Source: Lacrimispora xylanisolvens (GTDB taxonomy: Bacteria; Bacillota; Clostridia; Lachnospirales; Lachnospiraceae). Taken from it: DNA of 64,000 nt. The notes under the pieces were generated by a model. The model did not search any database. It was not told the origin of the DNA and worked only from the letters and a program-made list of their open reading frames with translations. Below are positions 56,074 to 64,000 of this stretch, piece by piece. Numbering within the stretch: the first letter of the stretch is position 1; every line of letters begins with the position of its first letter. A program made the translations under genes and the position numbers. The stretch is from assembly GCF_002934545.1 (NCBI RefSeq), contig NZ_PTJA01000009.1, forward strand, positions 165,152-229,151, read 5' to 3'.

Positions 56074-56958
56074 CTATAAGGATGCTTCGTAAATCTCAAT
56101 AATTGAATTCAATAATGCCGCATCAAATTCCTGCTGAGTCTGCTTTACAGAAAGATCAGAAAGAAGTGCTCTGGAAAAGCTGGCTATCAGTTTTGGATTC
56201 TGCTTCAACAATTCATCTGCTTCTTTACGGCTGTAACCACCGGATAGTGCCACAATCCGTACAATTTTCGGATCATTCATCAGATCATTGTACGTTCCAG
56301 CCACAGAAGGAATAGACACCTTAAGCATAATGTTCATTGAATCATCCAGTTTTTTCAGATGGCTTATAATTTCCGCAACCAGCATTTCCTCTGCTTCCTG
56401 TTTATTGCTGCTATGAATATCTACCTCTGGTTCCAGGATTGGTACAAATCCGGCATCACAAATTTTCTGACCTAATTCAAACTGCTGTTCTACAATCCCA
56501 TGAATACCGGTTCTGTTCGCTTCATGAATAACGGAACGCATCTTTGTTCCAAAAATATTTTTGGCAGCCGCTCTGCCTAAAAGCTCATCCAGCTTAGGAA
56601 TCGGCTTCATCAACTGAACCCCGTCCTTTTGTTCATCCAGTCCATTGTCAATTTTCAGAAATGGGACAATTCCTTTTTTCTCCCATAGATAATCCGCAGT
56701 ATACAGGTTGTCAATTTTACGCTCCATTGTTTTTTCAAACAGGATTGCCCCTAAAATATGTTTGGAAGAAAATGCCTTGCTTACGATAATCCGGCTTCTC
56801 ATCTGCTGAATCAGATCATACATTTCATCCTCTGTATGGTATTCTGACGTCTCAATTCCATAGTCTCTCAAAGCTTTCGGTGTACTTCCTCCACTTTGAT
56901 CCAACGCTGCAATAAATCCTGAACCATACTTCATTCGTTCTAATTGTTCTGATTTCAT
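56074..56958 (-). CDS. fda: Fructose-bisphosphate aldolase, class I
   Basis: About 294 residues, close in length and sequence to the class I aldolase of Staphylococcus (IAALDQSGGSTPKAL, ILFEKTMERKIDN, VALSGGYSRKEADELL). It splits fructose-1,6-bisphosphate through a lysine Schiff base, the likely Lys being in NIMLKVSIPS. It forms an operon with gpmA. I choose the start at 56958 by family comparison; AAAGGAGG lies 11 bases upstream and an ATG three codons earlier is also possible. Confidence 0.94.
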   Translation of the reverse strand: MKSEQLERMKYGSGFIAALDQSGGSTPKALRDYGIETSEYHTEDEMYDLIQQMRSRIIVSKAFSSKHILGAILFEKTMERKIDNLYTADYLWEKKGIVPFLKIDNGLDEQKDGVQLMKPIPKLDELLGRAAAKNIFGTKMRSVIHEANRTGIHGIVEQQFELGQKICDAGFVPILEPEVDIHSSNKQEAEEMLVAEIISHLKKLDDSMNIMLKVSIPSVAGTYNDLMNDPKIVRIVALSGGYSRKEADELLKQNPKLIASFSRALLSDLSVKQTQQEFDAALLNSIIEIYEASL

Positions 56959-57098
56959 GTTATACATAACCTCCTTTATCTCCTGCGCCATTTACTTTTG
57001 ACTGATAAACTATTTCAAATCCGTTAACACGTTAGTTGTTACTAACCTGTTTTATATATCAAGTATGCATCCATTTTATTTATATGTCAAGAATCCAG

Positions 57099-57959
57099 TT
57101 ATAATAATTTAAAGCCTTTTTGCCTGCTGTAATAACTAGATATTTCATTATATTGAACCTGAATTCTGTCAAAACAATCTTGTATTGTATTTTTACTTAA
57201 TCCAGATAATGCTGCTTCCACGTCACTGGCAAAATCTTTGGGGATAAATGCTTCTTTTTGCATTCGTAATCGCCCCAAACTGCCTTTCTCATTAAGAATA
57301 TACATCCCATTTATGGCATACAGAACTTGCAGTAAGCTGACTGCACACCGAAACAATGAACCGGCAGCATATAGAACATCTCCTTTTCCAATTGCCTTCG
57401 TACCGCACTGTTTTGAAAACTCACATTCCCATAAAAATTTTTCTATTACAGCTTTCTGGTAGCTTTTCGGTATTTCTATCAGCCTTTTTTTCTGTTCTGA
57501 AATAAGGCTGTTATTACTGCTCAAAATTTTGCAATATGCGACCTCTCCCATATAAATAGAATTCACAAACCCAAACGGATGACCGCATTGGTAGTCAATG
57601 GTGATTTTTCCATAAATACAATCATCAATTACAGTGATAACTTTTTGGGTATTCCTGAAAAGAATATCTACGGCAATACCATCAATTTTCAACCAGCCTC
57701 CGCCGTTAATCCACGGACCCCATTGGCCGGGATCGGTTATAATATTTATTCGGTGTTCATCATCAAGTGAGACAGCCTTTTGTCTGAATGATGTAAGGTC
57801 AAATGACGCCTCATCATAAAATATTCCAATATCTATATCAGAATCTTGATTGGCCGTACCCGTAGCGCGGGAACCTCCCAAAACGATGGCATCAATCCCG
57901 GCAACTCCGGCAAAAGCGTGTATGATCTGCGTTAATATGTTTTCTATTTTATTATTCAT
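57099..57959 (-). CDS. Nucleotidyltransferase-fold protein
   Basis: 286 residues. The N-terminal polymerase-beta-type nucleotidyltransferase site is complete: GGSRATGT followed by DSDIDIGIFYD with the metal-binding Asp pair, and a third Asp in IAVDILFRN. The C-terminal half is helical, similar to substrate domains of aminoglycoside-type and DUF4037-like proteins. Antibiotic adenylylation is possible but no specific family is certain. Confidence 0.8.
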   Translation of the reverse strand: MNNKIENILTQIIHAFAGVAGIDAIVLGGSRATGTANQDSDIDIGIFYDEASFDLTSFRQKAVSLDDEHRINIITDPGQWGPWINGGGWLKIDGIAVDILFRNTQKVITVIDDCIYGKITIDYQCGHPFGFVNSIYMGEVAYCKILSSNNSLISEQKKRLIEIPKSYQKAVIEKFLWECEFSKQCGTKAIGKGDVLYAAGSLFRCAVSLLQVLYAINGMYILNEKGSLGRLRMQKEAFIPKDFASDVEAALSGLSKNTIQDCFDRIQVQYNEISSYYSRQKGFKLL

Positions 57960-58058
57960 ATAAATTTCTCCAACTCTTTATTTTCTATCCCTAATTGAAA
58001 GCCGTTATTATGAATATAAACATTCAGGGCTTTTACAATGGCTTCATATGGTCTGGAA

Positions 58059-60071
58059 TTACTGACAATTCTCCCATTTATCATAAACGCAATTCAGTTC
58101 TTCTTCCATAGTTTCTTTTTTCAAGAATAGTTCCTGTAAATACGCAAAATTGGTACTATTATCATTTATTTCTTGTTCCAGCGCTTTTAAAGCTGCTTCT
58201 ATAGCTTCAATTTCGTTCTCCAGAATTTCCGACTTTTTCGTATTCAACTTTCTTGATCTGCTTTCCGTTCTGGTGTCTTGATTCATTACCATTCCAATGG
58301 ACGTTTTTTTTTCACTAGAGAGAACTCTGATCTTTTCGTTTGACAGGTCCTCACATTTTTCCGCCTTTTGCAATTCTTCCTGATAATAAGTATAGTCTCC
58401 CGGATAAGTGATAAGACGGTTATTTTCAAATGACATGATTTTACCTGCGACTTTATTGATAAAATACCGGTCATGGGATACAAATAACAGGGTACCTTCA
58501 AATGCGGATAAGGTTTCTTCCAGAACTTCTCTGGAATCAATATCCAAATGATTGGTAGGCTCATCCAGAATCATAAAATTCACTTTTTCAAAGGTTAAAG
58601 AACATAATCTTAACCGGCTCTTCTCCCCACCGGATAAGAATCTTATTTTCTTATGAACATCGTCTTTCAAGAATAAAACTCTTGCCAGCTGGTTTCTTGC
58701 AGCTTCATAAGTAATATTGTGAAAACCTGAAAAGTACTCAAGTATGGTCTGTTCCTCATCTTCAAAAACAACCTGTTGGGGCAGATAACCGATTTTCACC
58801 TGCGCGCCGATTTTAACTGTACCGTTATCTGGTTTTAATTCTCCTAATATCAGCTTAAGTAAGGTAGATTTGCCGCATCCATTTTTTCCGATAATGCAGG
58901 TGCTGTCCTGATAATAAACTTTCATATCAATATCTTTTAGTAATACGGTATCACTAAAACTTTTACTTAGGTGTTCAGTTTCTAATACCATTTTACCGGA
59001 ACGTTTCGCACTTTCCTGGCTAAGACGCACCTTCCTTCTTTCAAGGACCGGCTTTTCCAATACTTCAATCTTTTCCAGACGTTTTTCCAATTCCTTCGCC
59101 CGCTTAAACATCGCTTCACTGTCTCTCATATTTCCCCAGATACGGTAGCGCTCAATCTGCTTTTCCATCTGTTCGATCTTTTTCTGCTGATTGATATAAT
59201 TCCTGTAGTCAATTAAGAACCGTCTCTCTTTTTCCAATACATAATAACTGTAATTTCCCAGATAAATATTGGCACGGCTAAACTCCAACTCCACGATTTT
59301 CATAGCAACATGATCCAGAAAATATCTGTCATGGGAAATAATCAGGACACAACCTTTATAATCCTTTAAAAAACTTTCCAGCCATTCTGTTGTTTCTAAG
59401 TCCAGATGGTTGGTCGGTTCATCAAGAAGCAGAATATCAGGCTCCTCAAGAAGTATCTTCGCCAGAATCACTCTTGTTTTTTCTCCACCGCTTAAGCTGT
59501 GAAATGGCAGTTGTTTTAAATTATCATTAATTTTAAGTCCTTCTGTTATCTTGTTTATCTTCGTTTCCAGCTCATATCCTCCGGCTATCTCATACTCCTG
59601 GGTGAGCCGTCCGTAATTTAACAGTGCTTTTTCAAGTTTCTCACCTGAAAAGGTCTGAAGCATCTCCTCAAGCTCTGACAGCCGTCTTTTCAAATCAAAA
59701 ACTTTTTGAAATGCCATGCGGATTACATCTATCGCTTTGGTATCCTCACTGTAAACAGGGATCTGGTTTAAATACCCTACCTTAACCCCTTTACGAAGAT
59801 TTACCTCACCAGCCTGATAATCTTCCAAAGTCTCCTCCCCATACAATGTTTCCCCTGCTTTCATCTGCTCCACATCCTCAATCGATCCCTGTAAATTTAA
59901 GTTACTTTCCTTAAACTTACCCATAATGATCTTCATAATTGTGGTTTTCCCATACCCATTTTTGCCAATTAATCCAATCCTCTCCCCGGTTTTTACTTCA
60001 AAACTTATTGTTTCAAATATCTTGTTTGCTCCATAAAATTTCGTTAAATTATTAATACTTAATTCTATCAT
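58059..60071 (-). CDS. ABC-F ATPase (ribosome-associated)
   Basis: About 670 residues, no membrane segments. Two ABC domains: Walker A GKNGYGKTT, LSGGEKTRV and LLLDEPTNHLD in the first; GKNGCGKST, LSGGEKSRL and ILDEPTNHLD in the second. The linker between them (residues about 245-325) is the P-site tRNA interaction motif region of ABC-F proteins. A charged coiled-coil C-terminal domain follows from about residue 565. The family includes EttA/YdiF-like translation factors and antibiotic ribosome-protection proteins. The leader with ORF and terminator points to antibiotic-inducible expression. The start at 60071 matches the family start MIELSINNL; an upstream ATG would fall past the terminator. 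Confidence 0.92.
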   Translation of the reverse strand: MIELSINNLTKFYGANKIFETISFEVKTGERIGLIGKNGYGKTTIMKIIMGKFKESNLNLQGSIEDVEQMKAGETLYGEETLEDYQAGEVNLRKGVKVGYLNQIPVYSEDTKAIDVIRMAFQKVFDLKRRLSELEEMLQTFSGEKLEKALLNYGRLTQEYEIAGGYELETKINKITEGLKINDNLKQLPFHSLSGGEKTRVILAKILLEEPDILLLDEPTNHLDLETTEWLESFLKDYKGCVLIISHDRYFLDHVAMKIVELEFSRANIYLGNYSYYVLEKERRFLIDYRNYINQQKKIEQMEKQIERYRIWGNMRDSEAMFKRAKELEKRLEKIEVLEKPVLERRKVRLSQESAKRSGKMVLETEHLSKSFSDTVLLKDIDMKVYYQDSTCIIGKNGCGKSTLLKLILGELKPDNGTVKIGAQVKIGYLPQQVVFEDEEQTILEYFSGFHNITYEAARNQLARVLFLKDDVHKKIRFLSGGEKSRLRLCSLTFEKVNFMILDEPTNHLDIDSREVLEETLSAFEGTLLFVSHDRYFINKVAGKIMSFENNRLITYPGDYTYYQEELQKAEKCEDLSNEKIRVLSSEKKTSIGMVMNQDTRTESRSRKLNTKKSEILENEIEAIEAALKALEQEINDNSTNFAYLQELFLKKETMEEELNCVYDKWENCQ

Positions 60072-60129
60072 GACTTTGCCTGACCTTTCTTTTATAAACA
60101 TATTTCTGCTTTTTCTTAAAAATGAACGC

Positions 60130-60158
60130 AAAAAACCCAAAGCCAATAAGCTTTGGGT
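60130..60158 (-). terminator. Leader terminator of the ABC-F gene
   Basis: Minus-strand hairpin ACCCAAAGC-6-GCTTTGGGT followed by TTTTTT. It lies 59 bases before the ABC-F start codon and 38 bases after a 43-codon leader ORF, the position of a transcription attenuator. Confidence 0.85.
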
Positions 60159-60196
60159 CGCAATTCTTATAATTATCACCGTAATAACAAATGATA

Positions 60197-60328
60197 TTAA
60201 TCAGAATACTCCAAAAATCTTAAATGGTTTACTTTAAATCTATTAAATTTGGACGCACTTCTAGCCTTAACCTGAAATAATGCGATCATAATAGATTCCA
60301 ATTTTGCCCATTTAAGTATGGAGTTCAT
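60197..60328 (-). CDS. Leader ORF of the ABC-F gene, 43 codons
   Basis: Begins MNSILKWAKLESIMIALFQ and ends HLRFLEYSD. GAGGAAAGG lies upstream with 12 bases to the ATG. It sits between the promoter (60373-60401) and the terminator. In clostridial ABC-F and other resistance genes, drug-stalled ribosomes on such ORFs prevent the terminator from folding. I see no match to a particular known leader peptide. Confidence 0.55.
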   Translation of the reverse strand: MNSILKWAKLESIMIALFQVKARSASKFNRFKVNHLRFLEYSD

Positions 60329-60372
60329 GTTTGTTATTACCTTTCCTCGTTTAAAAATACTATATTTCTTTT

Positions 60373-60401
60373 ATAATAAGCCAGAAAATATATCCCGTCA
60401 A
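60373..60401 (-). promoter_or_regulatory. Promoter of the ABC-F transcript
   Basis: Minus-strand -35 TTGACG (60396-60401) and -10 TATTAT (60373-60378) with a 17-base spacer. It gives a leader of about 295 bases before the ABC-F start. Confidence 0.75.
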
Positions 60402-60450
60402 GTGTTTTGGGGATTTTAGCAGAAATAGATTACGATAGATAAGCCGTAGG

Positions 60451-61020
60451 TCAGTCTGATACAAGGTGCCTGGTGTATGGTTCCAGCAGGAACAGGAGTT
60501 GTGCAGTAACTTCCTGTACACTACAAGGCATGGAATTGTTGATCCACCATTCCAATACTCCAATAAACCCTGAGGTCAAAAAATGAGTGGTGATACCATT
60601 TGAAAATTTGTTGCCTTCTGACTTTTTCCCTATAACTTCGGTTACTGTTTGTGCAATGATCACATATAAGCGACTACGGAAAAACCCGAATCCCTCGTTG
60701 TTAAGAAGCAACTTGTAGATCGTAAAATTTTTCTCCAAATATTCAAAAACACTTTGAATTGCACTGGCATCCAAAGTGGTATTGGAACTATTGGCACAGT
60801 GATTTAGCAGCAGGTCAATATGTTTTTCAATACACTTGTCAAGTAGGTCGTATTTATCCAAATAATGCAGATAAACAGTCCCACGGTTTATATCTGCGCG
60901 CTCTGCAATGTCATTGATGGTAATTTTCTCAAATTCTTTTTCGGATAGCAGGTCGATAAAGGTATCCATAATCAACTGCCTTGTTTTTTTAATTCTTCTA
61001 TCCACAGCGTTCTCCTTCAT
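60451..61020 (-). CDS. TetR/AcrR-family regulator
   Basis: 189 residues. The helix-turn-helix ITINDIAERADINRGTVYLH is at residues 34-54, with a C-terminal domain of TetR_C-like type. It is divergent from the ketopantoate-reductase-like gene. Two copies of TGTTGA-4-TCAACA lie in the gap, one near each gene, indicating control of both. GAAGGAGAA precedes the start. Confidence 0.92.
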   Translation of the reverse strand: MKENAVDRRIKKTRQLIMDTFIDLLSEKEFEKITINDIAERADINRGTVYLHYLDKYDLLDKCIEKHIDLLLNHCANSSNTTLDASAIQSVFEYLEKNFTIYKLLLNNEGFGFFRSRLYVIIAQTVTEVIGKKSEGNKFSNGITTHFLTSGFIGVLEWWINNSMPCSVQEVTAQLLFLLEPYTRHLVSD

Positions 61021-61043
61021 ATATTCAACAAATCAGTGTATTA

Positions 61044-61059
61044 TGTTGAGTTTTCAACA
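61044..61059. promoter_or_regulatory. TetR operator, copy 1
   Basis: TGTTGA-GTTT-TCAACA, 24 bases from the TetR start codon. A third half-site (TTCAACA) sits at 61023-61030. Confidence 0.75.
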
Positions 61060-61123
61060 ATTGGAATGAACATAACCATTGTAACTCCAGTCACGAATCA
61101 GTACACTAACAGTACCAAACACG

Positions 61124-61139
61124 TGTTGAAAAGTCAACA
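61124..61139. promoter_or_regulatory. TetR operator, copy 2
   Basis: TGTTGA-AAAG-TCAACA, 24 bases before the reductase start codon. Its arms match copy 1 exactly, 80 bases away. Confidence 0.78.
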
Positions 61140-61163
61140 TATGATTAGTCAGGAGGTTGTTTT

Positions 61164-62096
61164 ATGAAAATACTGATTTGGGGCCGCGGCGTTATTGGAA
61201 CACAGTATGCCTGGGCTTTGGAAAACGCAGGCCATACCGTTGAGTTTTATGTTCGGGAAGGCAGGAAGGCACAATACGGTTCCTGTGTAAATTTGGAACT
61301 ATGGGATACAAGAAAAAGCAAAAAAGACCGCATGGTAAAAGAAAAATGGGATATTGTCATGCACGAAGAGTTAAAGGAAAATCACGATTATGACCTGATT
61401 TTTATAAGTGTCAATCCCGAACAGATATCAAGTGTGGTTAAGTACCTGGCACCGCGAGTTGGAAATGCAACTGTCCTTTTTTTCAGCAACTTTTGGCAAG
61501 ACCCCCAATTGGCTGTTTCGTCGATTCCGCGCAATCAGATTGTTTATGGCTTCCCCGGTGGTGGAGGCGGATTTGAAGGGAACACTTTGTACGGTGGGTT
61601 TTACAAAACTGTTCAGTTTGGAACTTTTGAATCCCAGCCCACCAAAAGGGATTTAGAGGTTCGTAAGCTTTTTGTTCAGGCAGGCTTTAAGATCATGGTT
61701 CAAAAGGATATAAAAAGCTGGCTCTGGAATCATTTCGCGTTCAACGCTGCAATGGAAGCTGAAGTATTAAAAAGCGGCAGTTTTAAAAAAGTAATTTCTT
61801 CACGAGAAGCACTGGAGGGAGTCGGCCGCAACTTGAAAGAAATAACCCCTGTTTTAAGAGCAAGAGGATCAAAACTTGACTTTTTGACAGTCGTGTTGAG
61901 CAGTCTGCCGCCGAAAGCTGTAGGTTTTATTATGACTCATATAGTTTTTCCTCAAAAAAGCATGGCTTATGTGCTTATGGCGCATAACCACTTTAAAGTT
62001 GGCTATGCTGTACAGGAAATTATTACAGCTTCGAGAAAATATGGGGTAAAGGTACCACGGCTATATGAAGTAGAAAACCTGATTACTGAGCAATAA
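61164..62096 (+). CDS. Ketopantoate reductase-like (ApbA/PanE) protein
   Basis: 310 residues. The N-terminal Rossmann motif is IWGRGVIGTQYAWAL, with arginines in VREGRKAQ for NADP, followed by the C-terminal helical dimer domain (KSWLWNHFAFNAAMEAEVL, equivalent to the KxxxN region). The central part reads FSNFWQDPQLAV, where true PanE has a conserved NG region, so it may act on another 2-oxoacid. It is TetR-controlled and not next to pantothenate genes. AGGAGGTTGTTTT precedes the start. Confidence 0.85.
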   Translation: MKILIWGRGVIGTQYAWALENAGHTVEFYVREGRKAQYGSCVNLELWDTRKSKKDRMVKEKWDIVMHEELKENHDYDLIFISVNPEQISSVVKYLAPRVGNATVLFFSNFWQDPQLAVSSIPRNQIVYGFPGGGGGFEGNTLYGGFYKTVQFGTFESQPTKRDLEVRKLFVQAGFKIMVQKDIKSWLWNHFAFNAAMEAEVLKSGSFKKVISSREALEGVGRNLKEITPVLRARGSKLDFLTVVLSSLPPKAVGFIMTHIVFPQKSMAYVLMAHNHFKVGYAVQEIITASRKYGVKVPRLYEVENLITEQ

Positions 62097-62099
62097 TCA

Positions 62100-62141
62100 A
62101 GGATCTCCTGTCGTAGAATAATAACTATGTCAGGAGGTCCT
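62100..62141. terminator. Terminator between convergent genes
   Basis: Arms AGGATCTCCTGTCGTAG/CTATGTCAGGAGGTCCT with two mismatches; modest T-runs. Confidence 0.7.
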
Positions 62142-62158
62142 GTTCTGTTTGCTATTTA

Positions 62159-62719
62159 TTATAAGTACGGTACTGCTTCTGTCGCTTTATCAATAAAAGC
62201 AGCAATTTTACCGGGACTTTCCTTCATACCACTATTGACCCACTTTTCTATTATGGCTATACTGCCATATGCGGTAAATGTATACCAGTCATCGAATAAC
62301 TTTTGATCGATCTGTTTTGCTTCATTCTTCCATTTTTCAATATTAAAATCATGGCTGATATAAAGAATACGTTCTAATAAATCTTTATTTCCATTCTCTG
62401 AGAATAATACTTTGCATATATTGCTATTTGCTTTTATATACTTGCAAATTTCATATGATAGTTTTCCGGAACCTTCGAGGTTCATAGTACGCCCCACTAC
62501 CTGTCTGATATCTTCATATAACTCATCTTCAATACTTGATAAAAGTTCAAACTGATTCGCATAATGTGAGTAAAAAGTATTGCGGTTTATATCCGCTTTC
62601 CTGCATATATCTGTCACTGTAACTTTGCTGATAGGACGTTCTCTCATCAGTTCCAGTAAACTGTTTTTTATGACCATCTTAGTATATCTTACTCGCTGGT
62701 CCGCTTTTTCGTATGCCAT
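62159..62719 (-). CDS. TetR/AcrR-family regulator
   Basis: About 186 residues with helix-turn-helix VTVTDICRKADINRNTFYSH at residues 36-56. GGGAGAATATT selects the start at 62719; the frame extends upstream without homology. It is divergent from the CruF-like membrane protein. A perfect TTGAACGTTCAA palindrome lies at that gene's transcription start. Confidence 0.9.
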   Translation of the reverse strand: MAYEKADQRVRYTKMVIKNSLLELMRERPISKVTVTDICRKADINRNTFYSHYANQFELLSSIEDELYEDIRQVVGRTMNLEGSGKLSYEICKYIKANSNICKVLFSENGNKDLLERILYISHDFNIEKWKNEAKQIDQKLFDDWYTFTAYGSIAIIEKWVNSGMKESPGKIAAFIDKATEAVPYL

Positions 62720-62802
62720 AATATTCTCCCTAAATAAATTAGTAAACGAACAATAATTATATGATTTGTAAGATAACGAACGCATTGTCATTGTACTGAC
62801 CG

Positions 62803-62831
62803 TTGATTAAGTAACACTGTATCAGTATAAT
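62803..62831 (+). promoter_or_regulatory. Promoter of the CruF-like gene
   Basis: -35 TTGATT (62803-62808) and -10 TATAAT (62826-62831) with a 17-base spacer. Confidence 0.75.
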
Positions 62832-62835
62832 ATAT

Positions 62836-62847
62836 TTGAACGTTCAA
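62836..62847. promoter_or_regulatory. TetR operator palindrome
   Basis: Perfect TTGAACGTTCAA palindrome five bases after the -10 box, where a bound repressor would cover the transcription start. Confidence 0.7.
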
Positions 62848-62878
62848 CTCAATTATAATTTTAACTGGAGGTAAAACA

Positions 62879-63877
62879 ATGGGAAATATTACAATAGTTC
62901 CTGTATGGATGATACAAGATATTATAGTTTTAATTATTGCCACTTTAATGATTTTTTATATAATCGATAATGAAGAGCGTCCAAAGATTGTATTACTACA
63001 ATTCGTATGCTTTGTCTTTTTTTACGCCTCGGTCTTTGAAAATGTTGCTGTATTTATGGGATCTATAGGAAAAGAAGGTTTTTACTCCTATGGGCGCAGT
63101 ATTCTAATGATATTCAATGTACCATTAACTGTTCCAATTATTGAGTTTCTTATCGTTTACTCAACGTTACGTGTTTTGAAGATGATAAACATACCATCAT
63201 GGGCTAAACCATTCATTGCTGGACTTAGTGCTTTGATTTTTGACTTTTCACTGGATCCGGTCGCAGTAAAACAGATTTTTCAAACTTCGGAAGGACTCAT
63301 TGGCAGATGGAGTTATTACCCGCTCCCTGGGGAACCTGTCATATATGGGGAACCCGTCATGAATTTTACAGGATGGATCTATATAGCCGGATACTGGACT
63401 GCATTTATTTTAATCGGGGAATGGTGGCATAAAAAGAGTGGTTATAGTAAGCTGATTGGTTATATATACCCGGTTTTGGCTTCCATTCTTTCTCTGGTAT
63501 GCCTGGTTTCACCTATATCCAATTTCTTTAATTACATGGGACCATTTTTCACAAGAACTTCTAATATGCAATGGGTAATGTTGATTGCTCTTTCTATCAT
63601 TTCAGTAGGGATTTTGGTTTTAGCCTTAGTCAAGTACTGGGATGGCAGGTTTGTCGGCTCCTTGGATTACAAAAAGGATTTTCCTATCATGTTTACTTTC
63701 CTGGGTTTTCCTTTCGCTAATACCTTGTTTTGTCTTATTGGTGGATACATGGAAATATTATGGCTTGTTACTTTGGCACAGGTATTACTATTGTCAGGCT
63801 GGAGTTGCATTTATATTTTGAGTAAAAAGTCATTTACAATGAAGGCCTCAAAACAAGTTAACCAAATTAACGGATAA
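62879..63877 (+). CDS. CruF-like (carotenoid biosynthesis protein family) membrane protein
   Basis: 332 residues with about eight membrane segments. The blocks IFDFSLDPVAV and YGEPVMNFTGWIY match the DUF422/CruF family, whose founders hydrate carotenoid end groups (C-1',2'-hydratase). No other carotenoid genes are in the window and this host type usually makes no carotenoids. It may therefore use another isoprenoid or have a new role. GGAGGTAAAACA precedes the start. It is controlled by the divergent TetR gene. Confidence 0.72.
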   Translation: MGNITIVPVWMIQDIIVLIIATLMIFYIIDNEERPKIVLLQFVCFVFFYASVFENVAVFMGSIGKEGFYSYGRSILMIFNVPLTVPIIEFLIVYSTLRVLKMINIPSWAKPFIAGLSALIFDFSLDPVAVKQIFQTSEGLIGRWSYYPLPGEPVIYGEPVMNFTGWIYIAGYWTAFILIGEWWHKKSGYSKLIGYIYPVLASILSLVCLVSPISNFFNYMGPFFTRTSNMQWVMLIALSIISVGILVLALVKYWDGRFVGSLDYKKDFPIMFTFLGFPFANTLFCLIGGYMEILWLVTLAQVLLLSGWSCIYILSKKSFTMKASKQVNQING

Positions 63878-63932
63878 GTAACTGACGAATGACAGAGTTT
63901 TACCATAAAAAAGTGTCTTCGACACTCTCAAC

Positions 63933-63969
63933 TCCCCTGCCCCTCACTCATGAGGGGTTTGGGGTTTTT
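63933..63969 (+). terminator. Terminator of the CruF-like gene
   Basis: CCCCTCA-4-TGAGGGG stem with an outer CCCC/GGGG pairing and TTTTT. A smaller GTGTC/GACAC hairpin precedes it. Confidence 0.85.
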
Positions 63970-64000
63970 CTTTGTGCTACTTTATTGTAAAATTCTTTTA

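Overview
The window reads as a chromosome segment of a low-G+C Gram-positive anaerobe of the Clostridia, most likely a Lachnospiraceae or Clostridium-like gut or soil species. The reasons are the AT-rich intergenic DNA, strong AGGAGG ribosome binding sites, sigma-A type promoters (TTGACA-17-TATAAT), many TetR/MerR/AraC/PadR one-component regulators, BglG/RAT-controlled PTS operons, a fused-ATPase ECF transporter, and families such as C_GCAxxG_C_C, TIGR04076 and XpaC that are common there. The assignment is inference. No rRNA, tRNA, integrase, transposase, prophage or CRISPR array was recognised.

Layout. 0-5 kb: a beta-glucoside operon on the minus strand (PTS IIBCA, 6-phospho-beta-glucosidase, BglG/LicT antiterminator) with promoter, RAT and overlapped terminator. 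4.6-6.3 kb: FMN-dependent FabK/nitronate monooxygenase-like enzyme and TetR. 6.4-10.4 kb: an AraC regulator divergent from a G+C-richer ECF transporter operon (S, T, fused A-A'). 10.4-16.7 kb: DapB/2,4-diaminopentanoate dehydrogenase-like enzyme under a MerR-type promoter, MerR, two AraC-GyrI regulators, PPOX-like protein, cysteine hydrolase, an HxlR remnant, small membrane protein and TetR. 16.8-24 kb: Vat-type acetyltransferase, C_GCAxxG_C_C protein, SDRs, Crp/Fnr, SnoaL-like protein, WYL regulator with paired operators, and an Arr rifamycin ADP-ribosyltransferase with an extra helical N-terminus. 23-26.5 kb: an ABC exporter pair. 26.6-37 kb: polysaccharide deacetylase, small proteins, ATL DNA-repair protein, O-antigen-ligase-like protein, PadR/flavodoxin pair, MerR/SDR pair, XRE regulator, Lrp-LysE-YbhN cluster. 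37-40.2 kb: a second beta-glucoside operon (GH1 plus IIBC without IIA) with its own RAT but no antiterminator gene. 40.2-45.3 kb: response regulator, kinase and ABC transporter operon behind a possible attenuator, then an ABC-2 membrane protein and a double-CPxC protein under a MerR-type promoter. 45.4-51.9 kb: a second WYL module with a ClbS/DfsB-like protein, TetR with a heterodimeric ABC exporter, and a MerR/ABC-2 fusion remnant. 52-55 kb: XpaC-LemA-TPM envelope module. 55-57 kb: gpmA and class I aldolase. 57-60.4 kb: nucleotidyltransferase and an ABC-F ATPase behind a leader ORF and terminator. 60.4-63.9 kb: TetR/ketopantoate-reductase-like and TetR/CruF-like divergent pairs.

The window is a mosaic of short regulator-plus-effector modules, many of them resembling antibiotic or xenobiotic defence: Vat, Arr, ABC-F, ClbS/DfsB, three transporter systems and several redox enzymes. 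The regulatory DNA is unusually readable. It includes two RATs with a covarying stem pair, four MerR-type promoters with 19-bp spacers, operators overlapping the stop codons of two WYL genes, duplicated TetR operators, and two candidate transcription attenuators. Nothing seen amounts to a clearly new multi-gene system. The best leads are the MerR regulon whose regulator gene is fused to a permease fragment, the duplicated WYL module design, and the leader ORF of the ABC-F gene.
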